Part shown: positions 21,511 to 29,920 of the stretch, piece after piece
How the letters are laid out: every line of letters starts with the position of its first letter
Numbering within the stretch: the first letter of the stretch is position 1
Source: a virus
DNA: 37,963 nt
Direction: 5' to 3' (one strand)
IMG/VR virus record: IMGVR_UViG_3300023174_000354
Location: 1-37,963 of that record
Notes under the pieces: generated by a model
What the model saw: only the letters and a program-made list of their open reading frames with translations
Database searches by the model: none
What the model was told of the DNA's origin: nothing
Program-made: the position numbers and the translations under genes

Positions 21511-23618
21511 ACGCTATCAGTCAGGCAACAACCAGCGTTGCAGGCCGCATCAATGACGCGGTGGTAGGCTTCCGCGAGTTTTTCAAGTTTGAGGGGCTTG
21601 CGGCTGCATTCCGCGATACGTTGGCACAGATCGGCGACGTAGTATCGCGGGTTGCTGCGATAGCGCAGGCTGCGTTTGCCAAGCTGGCGGAAGTGATCGG
21701 CGACACGCTTGGCCGCGCTGCTGCTGTTGTCGGCCAAGCAGTGTCCAAGTTCTTGGAGTTCTCTGGAGTTGGCGACGTTGTGACGGCTTTCGCTGGCACC
21801 GTCTCCACTGCATTCACCTACCTCTGGGACACAATCAAGGGCATTGTTGGTAGCGTTGGTGGGTTCATTGAAAAGGTGCTGCAGTTTGCAGAGGAATGGC
21901 TAGGGATCGTCCCAGAGATTGAGCAGCCAGTTGTTGCTGCCATTGAGCTAACTGGTGGCGATGCAATTGCCGAGCTTGTGGCCGAAAGCAAGACGCTCAA
22001 GACAACGCTTGAGAGCATCACAAAGAACGTTGGTGATGCAATCAGCGAATCTGCCAAGTTTGGGCAGGCAGGCTTTGATGCCGCGCTGAAGTATCAGAAC
22101 TCTATCAATGCTCTGAAGGATCAGCTTGAGCGCGGCCTGTTTAACGAAGAGACATTCCGCAGAGAGGCAGAAAAGGCTGGCGTTGCCTTCAAGGAAGAGC
22201 TTGCCAAGATTGAAGAAGGCGCGAAGCTTGAAGTGCAAATCAACTCTGAAGCAGCAAAAACGCTGGATGGAATACAGGGCCAGATCGACAAGGCGATTGA
22301 TGGTGCAAGCAAGTTCGGCCAGGCTGGCTTTGACGCGGCGCTAAAGTTCCAAGACAAGCTGAAAGACCTTGGCGCGCAGTTTGATGATGGCCGCATAAAT
22401 GCCGCTACGCTTGCTGATGAGGTAGCGAAAGCAACGGGCGAGTATGACAAGCAGGTAGAGGGACTGAAGAAAATACAGGATCTGCAGAACAAAACGCTTG
22501 AAGACGAGAAGGCGCGCGTCAAGGAGTTGCTTAAGGAATCTGACGCGCGCACCAAGCTTGAGCAAGACATTAGCGCTGTGCTCAACGAGCAGCGGCGGAC
22601 ACAGGAAGAGATTCAAAAGCAACGCGAGGCTGGCAGCATCGCTGCTGCTGATGAGGCCGTTGCTCGCCTCGCGCAGCTTGACCAGCTGCAGGCAAAGCTT
22701 GAAGACCAGCAGCAGGCCGTTGAGCAAGGTTTCGGCGATGGCTTTGCCAAGGCTTTTGATGCAACGAACAAAGGCATTGACAATCTAATTCTCAAGGCAG
22801 AGCAGTTTGGCAACGTTGGTGCGCTTGCTGCCGAGGCTCTTGGGCAAGGCATCCAGCGTGCTCAAGAGCAGGCGATAGACGGCATTCTGACCAAGGAAAC
22901 CTATGACCGCGAGGTAGCGCGCCAGCAGGATCTGTTCAACCAGCGTATTGCCGCTGCACAGCGTGTAGAAGACTATCTGAATCAGGGACTGAGCCAGCGA
23001 CAGCGTGCAGAGCTTGAAGGTGTTGCCGCACTAGAGAAGCGGAAGAAGGAAGCTGCCATAAACGTGCAGGCCCTAGAGGCAAGCATACAGACAGAGCAGT
23101 TGGCTATTGAGCAGGCACGCGAAGATGGGCGGCTAAAAGACGCAAAGGCTGGGGTTGAGCGGCTGAAGCAGCTTGAATACGCCAAGAAGGTAGAGCAGGG
23201 CATTGTTGATGGGCGGCTCCAAGTGGGAGTGCAGCAGCAGCAATTCCAGAATCAGTACGCCGCGCAGCAGGAAGAAATCTACTCGATCCAGCAGCAGCGG
23301 CAGCAGGCAGCAGCACAGGAGCAGGCAAGGCTTTCCGAGCTTCGCAGGCAGGCAGAAGAAGCGGAATACAACAGGCAGGTTGCCCGCATAACGGAACTCA
23401 ACACGCTTGGCTCTCGCACGGTACAGACGGCAGACGTTCGCACGCAGGAAGGCGCTGCCCTGGTGCTTGGGCTTGCAGCCAATGCGCAAGACCCTGCCCT
23501 GATTGAGTCGCGTCTACAGACAAAGGCGCTGAACGCTATCGCGATCAGCACAGCAAAGACAGCCGCCAACTACCTTGGGCAAACGGTTGCCATTGTCGGT
23601 AGCGCACAACTAGGGTGA
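21462..23618 (+). CDS. Tape measure protein, C-terminal part
   Basis: 718 codons in the frame one base back from the N-terminal part. It starts VLEPFAAAGRLVSSVIDAIS, which continues the amphipathic tape pattern. Two copies of KFGQAGFDAALK(Y/F)Q occur, each followed by an L...G.(I/F)..ET-type unit, and a third related unit is AIDGILTKETYDREVARQ. From about residue 490 it is a Gln-rich coiled coil (QQQRQQAAAQEQARLSELRR). Joined, the protein would be about 1317 residues; at 1.5 angstrom per residue that predicts a tail near 200 nm. No start signal precedes 21462, so it is not an independent gene. Confidence 0.75.
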   Translation: MLEPFAAAGRLVSSVIDAISQATTSVAGRINDAVVGFREFFKFEGLAAAFRDTLAQIGDVVSRVAAIAQAAFAKLAEVIGDTLGRAAAVVGQAVSKFLEFSGVGDVVTAFAGTVSTAFTYLWDTIKGIVGSVGGFIEKVLQFAEEWLGIVPEIEQPVVAAIELTGGDAIAELVAESKTLKTTLESITKNVGDAISESAKFGQAGFDAALKYQNSINALKDQLERGLFNEETFRREAEKAGVAFKEELAKIEEGAKLEVQINSEAAKTLDGIQGQIDKAIDGASKFGQAGFDAALKFQDKLKDLGAQFDDGRINAATLADEVAKATGEYDKQVEGLKKIQDLQNKTLEDEKARVKELLKESDARTKLEQDISAVLNEQRRTQEEIQKQREAGSIAAADEAVARLAQLDQLQAKLEDQQQAVEQGFGDGFAKAFDATNKGIDNLILKAEQFGNVGALAAEALGQGIQRAQEQAIDGILTKETYDREVARQQDLFNQRIAAAQRVEDYLNQGLSQRQRAELEGVAALEKRKKEAAINVQALEASIQTEQLAIEQAREDGRLKDAKAGVERLKQLEYAKKVEQGIVDGRLQVGVQQQQFQNQYAAQQEEIYSIQQQRQQAAAQEQARLSELRRQAEEAEYNRQVARITELNTLGSRTVQTADVRTQEGAALVLGLAANAQDPALIESRLQTKALNAIAISTAKTAANYLGQTVAIVGSAQLG

Positions 23619-23621
23619 TCC

Positions 23622-24512
23622 ATGCCTGGAACAATCGTTAGCGCCATTGAGCTTGCCCGCACCTTTGAGAATGAGGTGAAGGTTGGCGGCGTTGCAAGGC
23701 GTCGCTGGGCCTGCAACCTATCCGACAACACGCTGACAGCTGGCGGGCCACCTGACATAAACAACATTCTTTCTCCAACGTGCGGCTCAACGTGGGGCGC
23801 TGCCCATCCAGTGCACACGGCCCTAGGTCTGCAAAAGATCACCGTAAATGAGCGGTTTGAGGATGACCCGTACAAGCTTGAGGTAATTGCAGAGTACGGC
23901 CTAGTGGTGCCTTCAGACGTAGACGCTCCAACGTCACGTCCTGCCGTTTGGTCTTTTGAGTCGCAGCCAGGGCAGGTGCCTGCACTCTACTACTACGATG
24001 GCACGACGCAGAAACCGCTAACGAACAGCGCCTACGACTACTTTCCGGGCCTGATGACCGACGAAAGCCTGGTCAGAATCAAGGTACAGAAGAACTTCCA
24101 GAACGTGCCAAACGACTGGCTTGCCGCACAGAACTACGTCAACAACGCTGCCTTCCTTGGTTGCCCTACGCATACGGTCAAGGTGGCTGGCGTTGAAGTC
24201 TCGTTTGTCGCGGAAGAATACAACAACTCGCTCAAGCAGTTCTACTCGGCAACGGCATCACTTGTGTACCGCCAGTCTTCGCACAATCTTCTTCTTCCAG
24301 ACGTTGGCTACAACTTTCTGAGTGGTAACGAGAAACGCCGTGCAATGGTGTTTGACTTCCAAAACTCTGAATGGGTGGCAACGTCAAACCCTGTCGGCCT
24401 AGACGGCAGCGGAGCGCAGACGCTTGGCGCTCCGGCTATCCTCAATCGAAGGGTTTGCCCAGAAACTAATTTTGCCAATCTGTTTGGCACTCCGCCAAAC
24501 GGCACTGTATGA
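23622..24512 (+). CDS. Tail-tip structural protein, hypothetical
   Basis: 296 residues from ATG 23622, after GGGTGATCC. Beta-rich with several Trp and Tyr (RRRWACNLSDNTL; VPALYYYDGTTQKPL; QFYSATASLVYRQSSHN), and no motif I can name. It follows the tape measure, where distal tail (baseplate hub or tip) proteins are encoded. The three products 23622-25832 are of similar style and likely form the tail tip. It overlaps the next gene by ATGA. Confidence 0.55.
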   Translation: MPGTIVSAIELARTFENEVKVGGVARRRWACNLSDNTLTAGGPPDINNILSPTCGSTWGAAHPVHTALGLQKITVNERFEDDPYKLEVIAEYGLVVPSDVDAPTSRPAVWSFESQPGQVPALYYYDGTTQKPLTNSAYDYFPGLMTDESLVRIKVQKNFQNVPNDWLAAQNYVNNAAFLGCPTHTVKVAGVEVSFVAEEYNNSLKQFYSATASLVYRQSSHNLLLPDVGYNFLSGNEKRRAMVFDFQNSEWVATSNPVGLDGSGAQTLGAPAILNRRVCPETNFANLFGTPPNGTV

Positions 24513-25138
24513 GCAAGCCACAAGAGCCAACGCAGTTCACGCGAGAGAGCGCCGAGCGTATTGGGCGTGTCGTGCGCGCTGCTGAATTGGCTGCGCCGCA
24601 AGCTAGGCCGCTCACGTTTGACCGCGTGGAGGTTTTGAAGAATTCAAAACTCTTTCGGGTCTGCACGTTCACTGGTGCGTGGGCTATTGGGTCTGAAAAG
24701 ACGGTCACGTTAAGAAATGTGACGAGCACGCCTAATACATTGAGTGCTATAAACTTATTCTTTCCAGTGTTTTCCGCCCCTCCTGCGGCATTGAACTGCG
24801 CGGTGGCAAAAGATGGCGGTCAGTGGTATCTGATAGACATTCCACTTGAAGAAGCCACAGCAGTTTTTGTCCGCTCCACGCAATCAATTACTTACATCAC
24901 AGGTACGAGCGCTGGAACGACAATAGCAGGTGTTGAGACTCGAAACTACGTCACTGACGTTGCCATATCAGCATCTTTGAACACATCCAGTTGCACAATC
25001 ACAGTCGGGAAGACTTTGACAACTGCTGCTGCAACATTTGTGACCGGAACAGCCACGGCAGTTTTCGCGAGCGGTACAGCGACCACTTCTGTAATCGCTG
25101 GGACGTACACGGCTACATACTTAAAGGCGTGGAGGTAG
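24509..25138 (+). CDS. Tail-tip protein, Thr/Ser-rich beta structure
   Basis: 209 residues from ATG 24509. The N-terminal part is helical (ESAERIGRVVRAAELAAPQA), the rest is beta-rich with Thr/Ser/Ala repeats (ATFVTGTATAVFASGTATTS). The helical start may anchor the protein to the baseplate and the beta part may form a surface domain. The gene is less GC-rich than the late operon, which could mean more recent acquisition of receptor-facing modules. No family recognised. Confidence 0.5.
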   Translation: MSKPQEPTQFTRESAERIGRVVRAAELAAPQARPLTFDRVEVLKNSKLFRVCTFTGAWAIGSEKTVTLRNVTSTPNTLSAINLFFPVFSAPPAALNCAVAKDGGQWYLIDIPLEEATAVFVRSTQSITYITGTSAGTTIAGVETRNYVTDVAISASLNTSSCTITVGKTLTTAAATFVTGTATAVFASGTATTSVIAGTYTATYLKAWR

Positions 25139-25139
25139 C

Positions 25140-25832
25140 ATGCCGTGCTGCTGTTCTGGTGCTCCTGCATGCCCAGGCGAAAACTTTCTGTGCCAGGCTC
25201 CTGGATGCAGACCTAGATTTGTAACCGTCAGTATCGTTGCAAACTTTCAACAGGACGTTGTGCAGTACGGTGCTAGCTATCTTCGGTTTCCAGCTGTCAC
25301 GTTTGCTGGCACTATAACTCTTGACAATACGCGAACACTGTTTCCGTTCCAAACGCCACGAACTGATGAGTATGTCGGCCGTTTCTTTGGCGCTGACGCG
25401 GCTGTAATCAACGCTTCAGAAACACGCATTGTGTTTTATCCAGGGCAGCAGCGTGCGATCTTTAGCGTTTTTCGGAAAATTGATTCAACGAGTCTTCTGG
25501 CAAATGATACTTGCGCTAACAGGACAGGGATTGCAAACTTCAGAGATGTTACGGCAACGTCTACTGACTCCGCTGCTGAGGATCAATACATCAACTACAT
25601 CGCTTTTCCATTCTTTGGTAATACGCTAGGGTTCTCTGGAACTGGCTACTGCTATGGAACAGGATCAAACACGGAAACAGAAATGTATCAGGGCACATTT
25701 GATCTTTCTGCGTTGTCGAAGACTTGCGCAGAGAGAGGCGCCACAGGAGCCGAAATTCTTGCATCTGTCGTGAAGCGATCTGAGGCGGCAAGAAACAACG
25801 TTACTTGGACGTTCATTGATTCCTACAACTAA
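25140..25832 (+). CDS. Tail-tip protein with Cys-rich start
   Basis: 230 residues from ATG 25140 with GGAGG just upstream. The first 25 residues hold seven Cys (MPCCCSGAPACPGENFLCQA, then PGC), which may bind metal or form disulfides; the rest is beta-rich (LRFPAVTFAGTITLDNTRTL; FDLSALSKTCAERGATGAE). It follows the 24509 protein with only one base between. GC is lower than average here too. Probably the last virion gene of the tail block. No known family recognised. Confidence 0.5.
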   Translation: MPCCCSGAPACPGENFLCQAPGCRPRFVTVSIVANFQQDVVQYGASYLRFPAVTFAGTITLDNTRTLFPFQTPRTDEYVGRFFGADAAVINASETRIVFYPGQQRAIFSVFRKIDSTSLLANDTCANRTGIANFRDVTATSTDSAAEDQYINYIAFPFFGNTLGFSGTGYCYGTGSNTETEMYQGTFDLSALSKTCAERGATGAEILASVVKRSEAARNNVTWTFIDSYN

Positions 25833-25841
25833 GAGCCTGAC

Positions 25842-26207
25842 ATGGCTTCATGCAAGTTTCTTGACGGTTCTTCGTTCTGTTCAGTATGCGGGCGGTTTGC
25901 GAAACACACGCACGCCCTGCGTGCATGCGATGGAGTTAGGCAGGCTGCTGCATCTGGGCCTGGCACTGAGCTATCAAGGCTGTTGAAACGGTTTGGCATT
26001 GAGCCAACACCAACGTGCGCCTGCCGAGCCAAGGCCGCACAAATGGACGACTGGGGATGCGATGAGTGCGACAAGCCCGATCGCATCGCAGAGGTAGTTG
26101 CCGTCATGCGGGCTGAGGCCGAGGCGCGCGGCCTGCCGTTCATTGATGCCGCTGGCAGGCTTCTGGTCAGGCGTGCAATCCAAAACGCCCGCAAGGCATC
26201 CGCTTGA
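25842..26207 (+). CDS. Cys-rich GPGTEL protein, putative zinc-binding
   Basis: 121 residues from ATG 25842. CKFLDGSSFCSVCGRFAK at the start supplies three Cys; SGPGTELSRLLKRFGIEPTP then TCACRAKAAQMDDWGCDEC is a motif set I know from Planctomycetota and their phages; the last third is helical (AEARGLPFIDAAGRLLVRRA). Two Cys pairs suggest zinc binding. It stands at the end of the late block and supports the host assignment. Function unknown. Confidence 0.55.
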   Translation: MASCKFLDGSSFCSVCGRFAKHTHALRACDGVRQAAASGPGTELSRLLKRFGIEPTPTCACRAKAAQMDDWGCDECDKPDRIAEVVAVMRAEAEARGLPFIDAAGRLLVRRAIQNARKASA

Positions 26208-26228
26208 CAGTCCTGCCACGCTGGCGGC

Positions 26229-26417
26229 ATGGGACGCGCCAAAGCACAGCCGAAGCCAGAGGCAGTGATCCTGCCGCCTGATCTTGATGACGAAGACGAG
26301 CAGGCTGGCGGCGGCATCCCAGACGATGACGGGTGGATACACCTGCGCGAAAAGCCAAAGGAGGGAGCCGATGGTGAAGAAAAGCCAAAGCGGAAGCCTC
26401 GTCGCAGCCGTGATTGA
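26229..26417 (+). CDS. Small acidic/basic hypothetical protein
   Basis: 62 residues with a charged, likely disordered sequence: acidic middle (PPDLDDEDEQAGGGIPDDDG) and basic end (EKPKRKPRRSRD). No clear Shine-Dalgarno lies before ATG 26229, and the next gene overlaps its last 47 bases. A short charged peptide could bind DNA or protein. Support is only the open frame and codon texture, so the gene is uncertain. Confidence 0.35.
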   Translation: MGRAKAQPKPEAVILPPDLDDEDEQAGGGIPDDDGWIHLREKPKEGADGEEKPKRKPRRSRD

Positions 26418-26634
26418 GTCGCTGCCGTCTCGAGTGCACGGCAACACTCCGTGGTACGAGCGTGTCGCGCCCGAGCACCAGGCCGAGCTCGAGGAGCTCA
26501 GGGCCGCGTGGAAGTCCGGTGAGCTCAAGGTGCCAAGGAACACTGCGGCCCGCTTTATCTCTGCCCAGCTGCGTAAGCGTGGCATTGCAACAGTCGGAAC
26601 TCAAGGAGTCAACGAATGGCTCGCAAAGGCCTGA
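26371..26634 (+). CDS. Small helical protein, possible DNA-binding
   Basis: 87 residues from ATG 26371, with a strong AGGAGG five bases before the start region. LVAAVIESLPSRVHGNTPWY then ERVAPEHQAELEELRAAWKS then ARFISAQLRKRGIATVGTQG contain three helices, and the last could be a recognition helix. It precedes the metallophosphoesterase and overlaps it by 19 bases, so they are likely translated together. No precise family; a regulator or adaptor is possible. Confidence 0.55.
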   Translation: MVKKSQSGSLVAAVIESLPSRVHGNTPWYERVAPEHQAELEELRAAWKSGELKVPRNTAARFISAQLRKRGIATVGTQGVNEWLAKA

Positions 26635-27800
26635 TTGCCGAGGTGGCCGATCAAGTCGCAGCCGCTTGCATCTCCCAGGCTGCCGGCGTGAGGGCCGACG
26701 CGGAGCAAGTCACGCAGTCCAAGTCAGGCGACGTGCTTGAGGCTCGCTCAACCTCAAGGCGAATCAAGACTGTCGAGGATCTGCTGCGGCACATTGAGGC
26801 CGACATGAGCCGCTTTGAGATCGCTGCCAGCGAAGCCACGAAGTGGGAGTGCGGAAACGGGGACGGCGGCAGCATTGAACTGCATCGCGTGTTTGTCAGG
26901 CTAAAGCCGAAAGGCGGGCCGACCGCCCGCGAGATCGTGCAAGCGATGATTGACGCTGCCCGCAAGGACATCCGAAAGCCTTTGACCAAGTCTGTCAAAG
27001 CAGCGAAACGTGACGCACCGTGGCAGGTGCTCGTTATTGCCGATCCACACTTCGGGAAATACGCATGGGGCAAGACGACCGGCGGCGATGACTACGACCT
27101 TGACATCGCTGCCCGCCTGGTTGCTGACACAGGAACGCAGTTGCTTGCCACCGGAAACGCACACAAGCCGGCACGACGCACCATTGCCTTCGTCGGCGAC
27201 TTGTTCCACTACGATCGACCGGACGGCAGTACCACAAGTGGTACACCGCTAGAGCGTGACGGCAGGCTGCAGAAGATGATCGCGGTCGGATGCGACTCGC
27301 TGCTGTCAATCGTCCAGCAATCCGCCGAGACGGTGCCGACCGACGTGGTGATCGTCAACGGCAACCACGACGAGGTGCTGTCGTGGACGTTCCAGCGGAT
27401 CATGCAGGAGCGTTTTCGCGGCTCAAAGTCCGTGTCTGTCAAGCCAGACTTTACGGGGAGGCAGTACCTCACGCATGGGCGGAACCTCCTCGGCTTTGCT
27501 CACGGCCACAGAGCAAAACGAAAGCTACCGCAGATCATGGCGCTGGAGGCTTCAAGTCAGTGGAGCGAGTGTCCGTATCGCGAGTGGCACACAGGACACT
27601 TCCACTCGCAGGCTGCTGAGTGGCAGCGACCGATTGAGACGCTTGACGGCGTGATCGTCAGGACCGCACCTGCTCTCTGTCCGCCAGACGACTGGCATAG
27701 CGTCAACGGATTCATCGGCTCTCGGCAAGCGATGGAGACGTTTCTCTACGACCCGGCTGGCGGCCTGTCGTCGATGCACGTCGCAGGCGTGAAAGCTTGA
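26616..27800 (+). CDS. Calcineurin-like metallophosphoesterase
   Basis: 394 residues from ATG 26616 with AAGGAGTCAACGA upstream. The five metal-binding blocks of the family are present in order: IADPHFG (D143, H145), VGDLFHYD (D195), NGNHDE (N250, H251), HGH (296-298) and TGHFH (327-330). The N-terminal 130 residues are helical (KTVEDLLRHIEADMSRFEIA) and may bind DNA or partners. Phage members often act as nucleases or phosphatases on DNA ends, in the style of SbcD/Mre11, but a partner ATPase is not seen. It probably degrades or repairs DNA during infection. Confidence 0.8.
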   Translation: MARKGLIAEVADQVAAACISQAAGVRADAEQVTQSKSGDVLEARSTSRRIKTVEDLLRHIEADMSRFEIAASEATKWECGNGDGGSIELHRVFVRLKPKGGPTAREIVQAMIDAARKDIRKPLTKSVKAAKRDAPWQVLVIADPHFGKYAWGKTTGGDDYDLDIAARLVADTGTQLLATGNAHKPARRTIAFVGDLFHYDRPDGSTTSGTPLERDGRLQKMIAVGCDSLLSIVQQSAETVPTDVVIVNGNHDEVLSWTFQRIMQERFRGSKSVSVKPDFTGRQYLTHGRNLLGFAHGHRAKRKLPQIMALEASSQWSECPYREWHTGHFHSQAAEWQRPIETLDGVIVRTAPALCPPDDWHSVNGFIGSRQAMETFLYDPAGGLSSMHVAGVKA

Positions 27801-27803
27801 CGT

Positions 27804-28442
27804 ATGCCATACGACCTATCTGACGACTACCTCGCCGAGGCACGCCAGCGAGCGTACCGCTATCAGGGCCAGTGGACTGGCACTGCAGGCTCGCTCGCGG
27901 CAGACGTGGTACGACTTCTCATCGAAAGGAAACGCATGCAAGGCACGATCACGAACCTCGAGGAAACCAACTCGCAGCTGCGGTCAGCAGTGGAGGACAG
28001 GCTGGCCGGCGGCTGCTGCGACGGCGGCAAGTGCCAGCCGATCGAAGAAGCATGGGAACGCTGGAAGGTGAAGGCTCAGGCCAGTGCCGACGCCTATGCC
28101 GAGAGGATCACTGGCGACAGCCTGCTGACGGCTTCCGACATCCGGCCAGGCTCGCGTGAGTTTCTAGACGTGCTCGACGAGCTCAAGCAGCTGCACCTAC
28201 GAAAGACGATGGACTACGGCGTAGACGAGGACGCACTTTCCAACATCCGCAGCAGCGCCGATGTCGTGAACATGCCAGCCTGGGCGGGCTGCATCCTGCG
28301 GATCTCAGACAAGATGCACCGGCTGAAGGCGTTCTTTCGCCGAGGTCGTTGCGAGTTCGACGGCGTGGAGGACACGCTCAAGGACATCGCCTGCTATGCG
28401 GCGATCGCCCTGGTGCTGCACCGGGAAGAGCTTGAGCAATGA
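27804..28442 (+). CDS. Nmad1/DUF1599-like protein, possible nucleotide-modification or pyrophosphatase
   Basis: 212 residues. The C-terminal half LKQLHLRKTMDYGVDEDALS then CILRISDKMHRLKAFFRRGR then GVEDTLKDIACYAAIAL matches the DUF1599 (nucleotide-modification-associated domain 1) helical fold, related to MazG-type NTP pyrophosphohydrolases (E..D.xxD-like acidic pairs). The N-terminal half is helical with a Cys cluster (LAGGCCDGGKCQP). It may act on modified or waste nucleotides in phage replication. It is the last rightward gene before the integrase, and a shared hairpin follows. Confidence 0.6.
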   Translation: MPYDLSDDYLAEARQRAYRYQGQWTGTAGSLAADVVRLLIERKRMQGTITNLEETNSQLRSAVEDRLAGGCCDGGKCQPIEEAWERWKVKAQASADAYAERITGDSLLTASDIRPGSREFLDVLDELKQLHLRKTMDYGVDEDALSNIRSSADVVNMPAWAGCILRISDKMHRLKAFFRRGRCEFDGVEDTLKDIACYAAIALVLHREELEQ

Positions 28443-28450
28443 GCCGGAGC

Positions 28451-28499
28451 GGCAGGAGCGGCGCGCGGTGTTTCTCCCTTTCCACCGCGCGCCCCTGCC
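28451..28499. terminator. Bidirectional hairpin between converging genes
   Basis: GCGCGCGGTG pairs with CACCGCGCGC around a T/C-rich loop, extended outward by GGCAGG with CCTGCC. It lies in the 60-base gap between the Nmad1-like gene and the integrase, which face each other, so it can stop transcription from both sides. Confidence 0.7.
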
Positions 28500-28502
28500 G
28501 TC

Positions 28503-29423
28503 TCACGCCTCGGGCTTTTCCGGCGGCTTGTCAATGGGCGGCAGGTAGTCCAGGTTGGATTCTCGCCCGGTGATCTCCTCGTCGTAGTAGTGGGTCTCGG
28601 CCATCTCCTCGCTGCTGTGGCCCAGCTGCTTCTTTGCCGAGATCCCAGCCCGCTTCAGGTAGCTTGCCGTGCTTTTCCTGATGGAGTGGAACGGCTTGTA
28701 ATCCACGCCTGCCGTCCGGCAAAGAACTCTCAGGCTGGGGTAGATGGACAACGGCTCACGATCATCCAGCCAGGGCCACACACGCTCGCCTGGAGCCCCT
28801 TTGTGGTTTGCCAGCATCTTGGCTAGGTCTGGCGTGATCGGCCGTGTAATCGTCTCCCTGTGGCCTTTGCGGGTGGCCGCCAAGAACGTCAGCGTGTGGC
28901 GCTCAAAGTCCACCTCGGACCAGCGGAGCTCGAGCACGGCACCGATCCTCTCGCCAGTCTGGAACATCGCCTGCAGCTTGGTCGTCCAATACCAAGCGGC
29001 CGGCTTGCCGCAGATCTCGCCCTTCCGATGTCGAGCCGCCTCCACCAGCTTGGCGAGCTCGTCGGCCTTGTACGCCTTTGGCACCGGCTTTGGGACTCTT
29101 GGCCTGGCGTAGTCTGGGAAATCAATCAGATCGCCGTTGGATTTCTTCCAGCGTTTCTTTGCCAGCCAATTCCACAAAGTGCGGATCTGGGCGGAATCTT
29201 TCGCCAGCGAAGCCGGGCCGACCACTTTCCACTTGCTGTGCTTGGTGGTGCGTCTCCAGCGGATGAACTTGGCAACGGTGAGATCATCAAGGTCATCCAC
29301 TGCCGGCTCACGCCCGAGAAAGTCTCGGAACCGTGCCAGCGTCGCCAAATACATCAGCACAGTCCTGTCGCAGATGTCCTTCTGTGGTGCAAATCGCTCA
29401 ATCAGCAGCTCTCGCAGTTCCAT
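28503..29423 (-). CDS. int: Tyrosine recombinase / integrase
   Basis: 306 residues read leftward. N-terminal SAM-like DNA-binding half (LIERFAPQKDICDRTVLMYL; TLARFRDFLGREPAVDDLDD). Catalytic set: R159 in FQTGERIGAVLELRW, K186 in AATRKGHRE, H246 and R249 in FHSIRKSTASYL, H269 in QLGHSSEE, and Tyr at 279 or 280 in ETHYYDE. It is the only leftward gene and is divergent from a small HTH protein. It would integrate the phage genome and, with a directionality factor, excise it. Its length is short for an arm-binding integrase, so recognition may be simple. The attachment site is unknown; phage genes lie on both sides. Confidence 0.92.
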   Translation of the reverse strand: MELRELLIERFAPQKDICDRTVLMYLATLARFRDFLGREPAVDDLDDLTVAKFIRWRRTTKHSKWKVVGPASLAKDSAQIRTLWNWLAKKRWKKSNGDLIDFPDYARPRVPKPVPKAYKADELAKLVEAARHRKGEICGKPAAWYWTTKLQAMFQTGERIGAVLELRWSEVDFERHTLTFLAATRKGHRETITRPITPDLAKMLANHKGAPGERVWPWLDDREPLSIYPSLRVLCRTAGVDYKPFHSIRKSTASYLKRAGISAKKQLGHSSEEMAETHYYDEEITGRESNLDYLPPIDKPPEKPEA

Positions 29424-29455
29424 TTTCTCGTCTCCTCTTTTGGTGTTTGGAGGCG

Positions 29456-29484
29456 ATTGTAGCGAGTAGTGTACAGATGTTCAA
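29456..29484 (-). promoter_or_regulatory. Integrase promoter, with operator in the spacer
   Basis: On the minus strand TTGAAC, 17 bases, TACAAT: nearly ideal sigma70-type promoter directed into the integrase (plus-strand GTTCAA 29479-29484 and ATTGTA 29456-29461). The spacer contains one AGTGTACAG repeat. Confidence 0.7.
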
Positions 29485-29557
29485 ACTTGACCCCATCCGC
29501 TAAAACAATCGCCCCGTTTCGGGACGATTGATAGTGTACAGCGTTTCTAGTGAACAG
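29468..29557 (+). repeat. Three AGTGWACAG repeats in the int/HTH control region
   Basis: AGTGTACAG occurs at 29468-29476 and 29533-29541 and AGTGAACAG at 29549-29557. The first sits inside the leftward integrase promoter, and the other two are upstream of the rightward promoter. They are likely operators for the adjacent HTH protein or another repressor; recombinase-arm or excisionase sites are an alternative. Confidence 0.55.
29506..29530. promoter_or_regulatory. Inverted repeat between the divergent promoters
   Basis: CAATCG and CGATTG at the ends and CCCG with CGGG inside, around TTT, with one mismatch pair. It could be a terminator-like hairpin or a second protein binding site between the integrase promoter and the HTH gene. 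Confidence 0.4.
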
Positions 29558-29622
29558 ACCTAGAGAAGATTCGGAAGCGATGATCGTGCTGTGGAATACG
29601 GACCAAGGTTGTCCGAGTAGGT

Positions 29623-29650
29623 TTGACACTTGAGACGCTAGCTATACATT
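29623..29650 (+). promoter_or_regulatory. Rightward promoter for the HTH gene
   Basis: TTGACA (29623-29628), 16 bases, TACATT (29645-29650). The start codon at 29657 follows at once, so the message would have almost no leader. Other hexamer pairings in this stretch are possible. Confidence 0.5.
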
Positions 29651-29656
29651 GACAGG

Positions 29657-29920
29657 ATGATAGCCGTGGCATCGCCAGACAAAGAGTGGATCACAGTCGC
29701 CGAAGCGGTGAAGCTGTGCGGCTGCACGGAGGGCTACATTCGGCGGCTGCTGATCGCCGAGGACAGCCGCCTCACGGGCTGGAAGGCTGGCGAGCGGGCC
29801 TGGCTGGTCAAGCGGGCCGACGTTCTGGCGCTCAAGGCCAGCATGTCCACTCGATCTGTCGGCAGGCGGGACGAGCGACCGGCGGCACCAAAGCCTAGCC
29901 GGAAACGGAAACCCCAATAA
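29657..29920 (+). CDS. Small HTH protein, excisionase or regulator-like
   Basis: 87 residues. EWITVAEAVKLCGCTEGYIR then RLLIAEDSRLTGWKAGERAW is a MerR/excisionase-type winged helix (HTH_17-like) of about 50 residues. The tail is basic (KPSRKRKPQ), good for DNA contact. It is divergent from the integrase, sharing a 233-base control region with promoters and AGTGTACAG repeats, so it is the best candidate for the recombination directionality factor or for the int repressor. Length is typical for phage Xis-like proteins. Confidence 0.65.
   Translation: MIAVASPDKEWITVAEAVKLCGCTEGYIRRLLIAEDSRLTGWKAGERAWLVKRADVLALKASMSTRSVGRRDERPAAPKPSRKRKPQ

Noticed and set aside
28443-29656. tRNA gene or tRNA fragment at the attachment site
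   Set aside because: I see no T-arm GGTTCRA-type segment or acceptor stem pair in the gaps beside the integrase.
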